From NCBI GenBank assembly GCA_947450745.1, contig CANFYD010000074.1:1-10989 (forward strand): a DNA stretch of 10,989 nucleotides, read 5' to 3'. The notes beneath the pieces are model-generated. The model was not told where the DNA came from and did no database searches. It worked only from the letters and a program-made list of their open reading frames with translations. The stretch comes from Burkholderiales bacterium. Its GTDB lineage: Bacteria; Pseudomonadota; Gammaproteobacteria; Burkholderiales; Burkholderiaceae_C. Below are positions 6,275-10,989 of the stretch, in pieces; the first letter of the stretch is position 1, and the number at the start of each line of letters is the position of its first letter. Made by a program: the position numbers and the translations under genes.

Positions 6275-6916
6275 TTACTCGTTGACCGGCGACTTGGGGT
6301 CAAGCAGCAGCGCCATCACATCCTGAAGCTGCGCTTCGTTCAACAACTTGGCGTGGCCGAAGCGCGGCATATTGGAGCAAGCGCTGTAGGCCTTCGAGTT
6401 CCACAGCTTGCCCCAGGTGTACTGGATGATGGCGGCGCTGGCCGGATCGGCCGGGTTCGTCACACCGCGCAACTTGCCGTAGTGGTACAAGCTCGGCCCG
6501 ATGGTGCCGAACGACACCTCTTGCTTGGTGATCTGGTGGCAGTTATAGCAATTGGCACCGTTGGCGGTGGGTGCGGCGGACTGATCGGTCCAGGTCATGC
6601 CGCGGCCGTTCTGGGCCAGCTTTTCGCCCTCGCGCCAATCACCCAGATACTTGCCGCCACTGGGCCAGACAATGGATGCCATCGCCTCGGTCTCGATTTT
6701 GGCGCTGACCGCTTCGGTCGGTGCCTGAGCGGAGGAACAGGCCTTTTGCCCCAGATCCTGCTCCAGCCGGTCGGTGGTGGCGATGCCCTCGCTGCGAAAC
6801 GAGGCCTTCAACATCGCCAGTGTCTGCTGGTCAAGTTGCTCGGCACTGGGCATGGCCGCACAGCCGGCGATCACCAAAACGGCCAAGCCGGCCATCGTCA
6901 GAGTTGTCTTTTTCAT
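6275..6916 (-). CDS. soxX: Sulfur oxidation cytochrome SoxX
   Basis: Monoheme cytochrome c subunit (213 residues) of the SoxAX complex, which joins thiosulfate oxidatively to the SoxY cysteine. The heme motif CYNCH is at 123-127. The hallmark NMPRFGH (182-188, Met183 as iron ligand) and C-terminal LLLDPKSPVN (203-212) are diagnostic of SoxX. The N terminus holds MKK, a hydrophobic stretch and VIAGC with Cys19 in a lipobox-like position, so this SoxX may be a lipoprotein. Residues 20-85 form an extension ahead of the core domain that short SoxX proteins lack, and it carries one extra cysteine (Cys60). The start has GAAGGA five bases upstream. The gene follows soxA by 35 bp and is certainly in the same transcript. 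Confidence 0.95.
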   Translation of the reverse strand: MKKTTLTMAGLAVLVIAGCAAMPSAEQLDQQTLAMLKASFRSEGIATTDRLEQDLGQKACSSAQAPTEAVSAKIETEAMASIVWPSGGKYLGDWREGEKLAQNGRGMTWTDQSAAPTANGANCYNCHQITKQEVSFGTIGPSLYHYGKLRGVTNPADPASAAIIQYTWGKLWNSKAYSACSNMPRFGHAKLLNEAQLQDVMALLLDPKSPVNE

Positions 6917-6951
6917 GTGAGTCCTTCAGTCCTGATGTCCTTGCCTCAGCT

Positions 6952-7776
6952 TCAACGCTTCAGCGCCGGGGCTATCGAGGCCGACCCGCTGGCGTTCACG
7001 CCCATGTAGACACCCAGCGCAATGGTGACTTCGGAGGTGTAACCGGGGTAGGGAAAGCGCTGCTGGCGGAAGCAATCATTGAGTCGCCGCTGCATGCCCC
7101 AGAGCTCGCCGCTGGACAAGCGGTAGGCCGGCCAAGCCGCAAAGCCGACGCCGTCGCCGGGGTTCTTGGTCAGATTGGGCAGCTCTTGCAGCCGAATGCG
7201 CTTGCCTTCCTCGCCATGGCAAGAAGCACAAGAAAAGTCCATCGGCCCGCCGCGGAAAAAGAATGCGCGCTGCCCCAGTTGGTACATCTGCTGCTCTTGC
7301 GGATGGGCTTGCGGCAAGCGCATCGGCAGGCCGCGTGATTCGGCGGAGATCCAAGCCACCAAGCCTTCAATATTGCTTTGCTCACCTTTGCCAAACGGCG
7401 TTTTGATGATGCTGGCCGCATCGAAACCCTGCAACTCGCTCATGCAGGTCAGCAGGCGCGATTCGAGATCCTGCACCTTTTGCGTGTCGGCAAACCAGCG
7501 CGGCAGTTCCACAAAAGCGCCTTTGACCACGCCGGGACCTTTGCCCAAGTTGCAGCGCTCCAGCGAGGCGTTCTTCGGGCCGCGCTTTTTGCTCCAGAGG
7601 TCTTCGCCCTTGGCTTCAAACAGCTCGGCCGGGTTGCCGTCGGCCAACAAGGCGCGGTACTCGGCGATGCTGTCCAGAGCTGTTTTTGCAACCGGTGCCG
7701 GTGCTTGGGCTTGGGCCTGCAGCAACCCGGCAGCCAGCAGCCCCGCAGCAAGAATCAAACGCTTGGCAATTTTCAT
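6952..7776 (-). CDS. soxA: Sulfur oxidation cytochrome SoxA (monoheme type)
   Basis: Catalytic cytochrome subunit (274 residues) of SoxAX. A Sec signal peptide covers residues 1-24 (AGLLAAGLLQAQAQ). The single heme motif is CASCH at 183-187. Cys235 in RRLNDCFRQQRFP corresponds to the essential cysteine that ligates the active-site heme and carries a persulfide. Where diheme SoxA proteins have a first CxxCH, this protein has isolated Cys75 (LERCNLG) and Cys111 (LLTCMSE), consistent with the disulfide seen in monoheme SoxA proteins. So it is the one-heme form, giving a two-heme SoxAX with the SoxX here. GGAG lies five bases before the ATG. The gene is separated from soxZ by an unusual 328-bp repeat-bearing gap, so it may have its own promoter. 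Confidence 0.96.
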   Translation of the reverse strand: MKIAKRLILAAGLLAAGLLQAQAQAPAPVAKTALDSIAEYRALLADGNPAELFEAKGEDLWSKKRGPKNASLERCNLGKGPGVVKGAFVELPRWFADTQKVQDLESRLLTCMSELQGFDAASIIKTPFGKGEQSNIEGLVAWISAESRGLPMRLPQAHPQEQQMYQLGQRAFFFRGGPMDFSCASCHGEEGKRIRLQELPNLTKNPGDGVGFAAWPAYRLSSGELWGMQRRLNDCFRQQRFPYPGYTSEVTIALGVYMGVNASGSASIAPALKR

Positions 7777-7884
7777 TTTGTCTCCAGGGCGTCGCCGAGT
7801 TCGCTGTCATCAGGTCGGCGTTCGCAGGTCTTTGTGTGCGGTCAGCTCACTTGGGCAAACCCGCCGGCGAGAAGGACGCTCAGA

Positions 7885-8020
7885 GGGTGAGAACTTTTGT
7901 AGCGAGCGGCTGTCAGGCTTGGGCGGGGAGCGCAGGAACCGGAACGTACTTTGGGTACGTGAGGATCACGAGCATCCGACGAACGACGCATGGCGGCCGC
8001 GCAGTAAAAAGTTCTCGCCC
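7885..8020. repeat. 136-bp imperfect palindromic element
   Basis: The ends are inverted copies with 13 of 14 bases matching: GGGTGAGAACTTTT (7885-7898) and AAAAGTTCTCGCCC (8007-8020). A second inverted pair, ACGTAC (7944-7949) and GTACGT (7955-7960) around the loop TTTGG, shares the same centre at about 7952. The next 14 or so bases inside each end are also related, including GCGGCTG against GCGGCCG. The whole unit could therefore fold as one long hairpin in either strand. I recall the inner text (GGAACGTACTTTGGGTACGTGAGGATCACGAGCATCCG-like) as dispersed in Burkholderiales genomes, but cannot verify it here. It codes for nothing and resembles a MITE or REP-type element. Confidence 0.75.
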
Positions 8021-8035
8021 ATGAGAAACAAACGC

Positions 8036-8103
8036 CGGGCCGCCCCAAGTGTTTCTGCTCCCCCTCGGGGGGCCTGACGCGAAGCGGCAGGTCTGGGGGC
8101 ACC
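8036..8103. repeat. Burkholderiales-type GC-rich hairpin repeat downstream of soxZ
   Basis: The stretch has a central CCCCC-TCG-GGGGG hairpin (8060-8072) flanked by an outer pair, GCCCCAAG (8042-8049) and CTGGGGGC (8093-8100). This pattern, GCCCCAAG then CTCCCCCTCGGGGGG then TGGGGGC, is a dispersed intergenic repeat I know from Comamonadaceae and related genomes. It ends one base before the soxZ stop codon region, so on the minus strand it is the first structure in the mRNA after soxZ. There is no following U-tract, so 3'-end protection or Rho-linked attenuation is more likely than intrinsic termination. Confidence 0.65.
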
Positions 8104-8104
8104 A

Positions 8105-8416
8105 TCAAGTCACCGTGGCTTCGTCGCTGCGCTTCTCGCCCTTGTTATCCGTCCAAGACACCGCCACTTTGTCGCCCGCTTTGCCGCCCTTGACGACAAA
8201 TTGCAGGAAAGGGTTCTTGGACACCGACGGACCCCATTCGGCCGTCAGCACCACTTTGCCGTTCAGCGAGGCGCTGACCTCGCTGATGTGCCAGGCCGGA
8301 ATCAGCTTGCCCGCCGAATCCTTGCGCTGACCGCTTTCCATTTCATGAGCCATCAGGACGCGGACGGTGGTTTTGTCACCAGCGGCTTGGGCGCGAATGC
8401 GCATCGGATCTGCCAT
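8105..8416 (-). CDS. soxZ: Sulfur carrier complex subunit SoxZ
   Basis: Cytoplasm-made periplasmic partner of SoxY, 103 residues, with no signal peptide of its own; it is exported bound to SoxY through the Tat signal of SoxY (family knowledge). Features visible are the start MADPMRIRAQ, the MAHEMESGQRKD segment (22-33) and the hydrophilic, beta-rich body ending in WTDNKGEKRSDEATV, all typical of SoxZ. There is no cysteine, as expected, since SoxZ does not carry the substrate itself. AAGGAGA lies five bases upstream of the ATG. It follows soxY by 76 bp and precedes the repeat-bearing spacer. Confidence 0.96.
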   Translation of the reverse strand: MADPMRIRAQAAGDKTTVRVLMAHEMESGQRKDSAGKLIPAWHISEVSASLNGKVVLTAEWGPSVSKNPFLQFVVKGGKAGDKVAVSWTDNKGEKRSDEATVT

Positions 8417-8492
8417 GTTGTTCTCCTTGCAAGCCCGCGCACGTCGGTGCGGACCAGATTAAATTGAAATTGAACCGGTGTACTGAAGCGCT

Positions 8493-8963
8493 TCAGCCGC
8501 CGCAGCCGCCCAAGGTCACTTTGACTTCTTTCAAGGCAAAGAACACCTTGTTGTCCTGCGTCACTGCTACGGCGTAGACATTCGACGATTGGCCCATCTT
8601 GACCCGCGTGGACAAGGCGGACTCGATGTCGGGGGTGAGGTTGAACAGCGCGGCCAGCACGGTCGGGTTCTTCTCGACCAGCAGCATGATCTGCTTGACG
8701 CCGGCCAGCGTCGTGCTGGCACCCAGCGGCACGACCGCGCCGTTTTCGGCAATGTCCGGTGCGGTGATGCTGACGTCCTTGCTTTCGACCGGTGCGCTGT
8801 AACCCAAGGCCTTGACCAAATCGGCCAGGCTTTTGGCGTCAAAAGCGCCTTTACCTGCCGCCGGACCGGCAGCTTGAGCGGACAGGGGCAACAGACCCGC
8901 AGCCAGCATCAGCGATGCGACTTTGGCACTGTGTGAAAGTATTTCTCTGCGGCTTGCAATCAT
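8493..8963 (-). CDS. soxY: Sulfur carrier protein SoxY
   Basis: Periplasmic carrier of 156 residues that holds the sulfur intermediates covalently on a C-terminal swinging arm. The arm is complete: VTLGGCGG, with the carrier Cys154 two residues from the end and no other cysteine in the protein. The N terminus SRREILSHSAKVASLMLAAG is a Tat signal (Arg-Arg at 5-6) with cleavage near AQAAG at about 29-33. Length agrees with the family. AGGAG (8971-8975) lies seven bases before the ATG. The 83-bp gap behind soxD contains a perfect stem-loop that covers the soxD stop codon, so relative amounts of SoxY and SoxD may be set after transcription. Confidence 0.97.
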   Translation of the reverse strand: MIASRREILSHSAKVASLMLAAGLLPLSAQAAGPAAGKGAFDAKSLADLVKALGYSAPVESKDVSITAPDIAENGAVVPLGASTTLAGVKQIMLLVEKNPTVLAALFNLTPDIESALSTRVKMGQSSNVYAVAVTQDNKVFFALKEVKVTLGGCGG

Positions 8964-9026
8964 CTTGAGTCTCCTGAATCGTTAAATCTTAAATGCGGCA
9001 TGCGATCAACGCTTTGCCGACGAACA

Positions 9027-9050
9027 TTGAGCTTGCTCAGACAAGCTCAA
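9027..9050. repeat. Perfect 9-bp stem-loop over the soxD stop codon
   Basis: TTGAGCTTG (9027-9035) pairs without mismatch with CAAGCTCAA (9042-9050) around a 6-base loop. The soxD stop codon (9047-9049) lies inside one arm. No U-tract follows on the minus strand, so it is not an intrinsic terminator; an mRNA processing or stabilising element at the soxD/soxY boundary is the likely reading. Confidence 0.6.
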
Positions 9051-10240
9051 CGTGGCGCGCTGGCCTTCAGCCACTGCGCAATCGTCAGCGCATCCGCCTC
9101 GTTGAGCGTTTGCGCCGGCATTGGGATCGCCCCCCACACGCCCGAGCCGCCGCTGCGGATCTTGCCCGCGAGATAGGCCTCGGCATCGGACTTGGCAGCA
9201 TATTTCTTGGCTATTTCCTTGAACGACGGACCGACCAGCTTGCCATCCACTGCGTGGCAAGCGGTGCAAGCGTACTTATTGAGCAAGGCCGTGGGGGCCG
9301 CCAGCTTGGCTTGTGGCGCTTGTGGCGCTTGGGCTGCTTTGGCTGACTCGGCCGGCTCAGCCTTGACCGCAGGTGCCGCCCCCGCCGGTCGGGTGGTGTC
9401 CACCCCGTGCTGCGGGCCGACCGCACGGTTTTGCTCGGCCAAATTGCCGTGCGCATTGCGGGCGTGCTCCGGCAAGAAGGAGCCGATATTCGCCTCCACC
9501 GCGCAGTCCTTCATGCAAGCGACATTGCGGGTGTCCGCCGCCTTGGCCGTTGTCAGCCCTTTGCCGGGCCACAAACTGTGATCCAGCGTCATGCCGTTGC
9601 GGTTGGGCATGCGCTGCTGCACCTCGGCCATATTCTTGTCGGACAGCACGAAATCATCCGCCACCACGCCGCCCAAATTGAGCAAAAAGGCGGTGACGCC
9701 GTAGACCTCATCGGTGCTCAGCGACTTGGGTGCGTTCCAGGGCATTGCGCGGTTGATGTAGTCCCACAGCGTCGACAAAGTGGCCACCTTCATCAAGGTG
9801 GTTCGGCCGGGGTAGCTGGCGTCATTCAGGCGCGCCACATGGCCGGTCTTGATGTCGTCTGCCGTGGTGCCGCCGATCAGCGGCGCAAACACCTCGCCGC
9901 TTTCACCAAAAATGCCGTGGCACTGGGCGCATTTGGACTCCCACACGTCCTGGCCCTTGGCCACCGAGCCGGCCCCCTTGGGCAAGCCCTTGAAGTCGGG
10001 CCGCACGTCGATGTCCCAGGCCTGCACTTCCTTGACGGTGGCTTGGCGGCCGATGCCGACATAAGCCTTCGCGGTGCCCGGCGCTGGGGTTGCGACTATT
10101 GCGGCTGTTGCGGCTGTGCCTGCGGCATTGCTGGTAGCTGCCGGCTTGGTCTGCGCCTGTGCCAAGCTCAGCGTGGCCGTCAGGGCCAGGGCAGCCAGCA
10201 CCGGCCAGCGGCGCGCCATGTGTTCAGGAAAGCTGGACAT
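9047..10240 (-). CDS. soxD: Sulfane dehydrogenase diheme cytochrome subunit SoxD
   Basis: Diheme cytochrome c subunit (397 residues) that takes electrons from the molybdenum subunit SoxC while SoxY-bound sulfane sulfur is oxidised. A signal peptide ends near residue 28 (LSLAQAQ), followed by an Ala/Thr-rich linker to about 55. Heme motifs are CAQCH (104-108) and CTACH (325-329), with likely axial ligands Met166 (AMPWN) and Met374 (PMPAQ). Between them are ACMKDC (Cys242, Cys246) and NAHGNLAEQNRAVGP (262-276), both characteristic of SoxD. An Ala/Pro-rich hinge (284-318), partly encoded by a 9-bp duplication giving QAPQAP, joins the two cytochrome domains. The start at 10240 has GAGGTGA just upstream and overlaps the soxC stop by 17 bp, implying translational coupling; the inner ATG at 10219 has no such site. 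Confidence 0.96.
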   Translation of the reverse strand: MSSFPEHMARRWPVLAALALTATLSLAQAQTKPAATSNAAGTAATAAIVATPAPGTAKAYVGIGRQATVKEVQAWDIDVRPDFKGLPKGAGSVAKGQDVWESKCAQCHGIFGESGEVFAPLIGGTTADDIKTGHVARLNDASYPGRTTLMKVATLSTLWDYINRAMPWNAPKSLSTDEVYGVTAFLLNLGGVVADDFVLSDKNMAEVQQRMPNRNGMTLDHSLWPGKGLTTAKAADTRNVACMKDCAVEANIGSFLPEHARNAHGNLAEQNRAVGPQHGVDTTRPAGAAPAVKAEPAESAKAAQAPQAPQAKLAAPTALLNKYACTACHAVDGKLVGPSFKEIAKKYAAKSDAEAYLAGKIRSGGSGVWGAIPMPAQTLNEADALTIAQWLKASAPR

Positions 10241-10989
10241 TCTTCACCTCGCCGTTCTCTTGCACCAGCCAAGTCTGGACCGCATTGCTGTGATAAATCG
10301 AGCGGGTGCCGCGCACCTTGCGCAGCTGCGCATAGGTCGGCTGCACAAAGCCGGTGTCGTCGGTGGCGCGGCTTTGAATCAGGCCCGGCTTGCCGTCCCA
10401 GACCCAATCGATATTGAAGCGCGTCAGGCATTTGGGCATCACCGTGCCTTCCAGCCGCGCACTGCGCCAGTTGCGCCCGCCGTCCACCGACACGTCGACC
10501 CGCTTGATCGCACCGCGCCCGGACCAAGCCAAGCCGGAGATGTTGTAAAAGCCCTGATCCAGCAGCACTTGGCCGCCGGACGGCGTCGTCACCACGCTCT
10601 TGCATTCCTGCGTGCTGGTGTACTGGCGGTGTTGGCCGCCGGGCATCAGGTCGATGTAGTGCACCGCTTCGTCCTTGCTGGCATACGGCATATCGCCCAC
10701 CTCGATGCGGCGCAGATATTTGACCCAGCTGACGCCCTGCACGCCCGGCACCACCAAGCGCAGCGGGTAGCCGTTCTCGGGCCGCAGCATCTCGCCGTTC
10801 TGACCGTAGGCGACCAGCACCTCGCCGTTTTCGACCATTTCCATCGGGATCGTGCGCGTCATCGACGAGCCATCCGCGCCCTCGGCTAGCACGAAGCGGG
10901 CCTTTTTGTAATCGACGCCGGCCAAGTCCAGAATGATGCGCAGCGGCACGCCGGTGAACTCGCTGCAGCTCAGCATGCCGTGTGAATAC
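10224..10989 (-). CDS. soxC: Sulfane dehydrogenase molybdenum subunit SoxC (C-terminal part)
   Basis: The last 254 residues of a SoxC protein; the 5' part lies beyond the window and the frame stays open past the internal Met at 10976 (preceded by Tyr-Ser-His-Gly). SoxC is a sulfite-oxidase-family molybdopterin protein that with SoxD oxidises the sulfane sulfur left on SoxY. Visible family features are SHGMLSCSEFTGVPL at the left end, VDVSVDGGRNW in the molybdenum-cofactor dimerisation domain, the MPKCLTRFNIDW segment, and the C-terminal SIYHSNAVQTWLVQENGEVKNVQLS. The molybdenum-ligating cysteine and any Tat signal would be in the missing part and cannot be checked. The stop codon overlaps the start of soxD. 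Confidence 0.95.
   Translation of the reverse strand, partial: YSHGMLSCSEFTGVPLRIILDLAGVDYKKARFVLAEGADGSSMTRTIPMEMVENGEVLVAYGQNGEMLRPENGYPLRLVVPGVQGVSWVKYLRRIEVGDMPYASKDEAVHYIDLMPGGQHRQYTSTQECKSVVTTPSGGQVLLDQGFYNISGLAWSGRGAIKRVDVSVDGGRNWRSARLEGTVMPKCLTRFNIDWVWDGKPGLIQSRATDDTGFVQPTYAQLRKVRGTRSIYHSNAVQTWLVQENGEVKNVQLS

Larger units (their letters stand above)
7777..8104. other. 328-bp soxZ-soxA spacer with repeats and no gene
   Basis: This is by far the longest gap inside the array. Its soxZ-proximal part (about 8036-8103) is a GC-rich hairpin repeat, its middle (7885-8020) a near-palindromic element, and the remaining 108 bp before soxA (7777-7884) hold the soxA ribosome binding site (GGAG at 7782-7785) and possibly a promoter. 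Open frames across it on both strands (for example 7842-8108 minus) lack start signals and homology that I can recognise, and they read through the repeats, so I do not call a gene. Confidence 0.75.

Noticed and set aside
7166..8077. 303-codon plus-strand open frame
   Set aside because: It is antisense to soxA and continues into the repeat region; high GC content explains the missing stops.
7842..8108. 88-codon minus-strand open frame between soxZ and soxA
   Set aside because: It runs through both repeat elements, overlaps the soxZ stop, and its composition (Arg/Ser/Pro-rich) is that of translated repeat DNA.
10217..10219. Alternative soxD start at the internal ATG
   Set aside because: It lacks a Shine-Dalgarno sequence, whereas the ATG at 10240 follows GAGGTGA and overlaps the soxC stop as expected for coupled genes.
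9407..10417. 336-codon plus-strand open frame opposite soxD and soxC
   Set aside because: Shadow of two strongly recognised genes; its translation is His/Arg/Gly-rich with no domain.
1..10989. CRISPR array, tRNA genes, transposase or phage genes
   Set aside because: No regularly spaced repeats, cloverleaf-like sequence or recognisable mobile-element protein was found by reading both strands.

Overview
The window is an almost uninterrupted sulfur-oxidation (sox) locus from a GC-rich proteobacterium. The gene order soxC-D-Y-Z-A-X-B and a dispersed hairpin repeat of a type I recall from Burkholderiales/Comamonadaceae genomes suggest a betaproteobacterium of the order Burkholderiales. I cannot name a genus from the sequence. 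Every protein-coding gene has a recognisable family; no tRNA, rRNA, CRISPR array, transposase or transcriptional regulator is visible.

Layout. Bases 1-648 (minus strand) hold the N-terminal two thirds of a secreted metallo-beta-lactamase-fold hydrolase, cut by the window edge. A 188-bp divergent intergenic region follows. Two plus-strand genes (837-2457) encode flavocytochrome c sulfide dehydrogenase: a small monoheme cytochrome subunit (fccA) and a flavin subunit (fccB/soxF). They converge on the long minus-strand sox array across a strong hairpin at 2501-2525. Read in the direction of transcription from the right edge, that array is soxC (3' part), soxD, soxY, soxZ, soxA, soxX, soxB, a YeeE/YedE (SoxT/TsuA-like) transporter, and a diheme cytochrome c4-like protein.

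How the parts work together (family knowledge). SoxYZ carries the sulfur substrate on the C-terminal GGCGG cysteine of SoxY. SoxAX oxidatively loads thiosulfate onto it, SoxB hydrolyses off sulfate, and SoxCD oxidises the remaining sulfane sulfur. With soxCD present, complete oxidation of thiosulfate to sulfate without stored sulfur globules is expected. FccAB adds sulfide oxidation, the YeeE/YedE protein probably moves thiosulfate or a related sulfur compound across the inner membrane, and the diheme cytochrome is a plausible periplasmic electron carrier toward a terminal oxidase.

Most of the window is ordinary Sox biology. The parts worth a second look are the 328-bp gap between soxZ and soxA, which holds a 136-bp near-palindromic element followed by a second hairpin repeat; lipobox-like cysteines in SoxX and FccB; a terminator-like hairpin splitting soxX from soxB; a 12-bp tandem repeat coding for the N terminus of the transporter; and a perfect stem-loop over the soxD stop codon. 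I found no convincing new enzymatic system.
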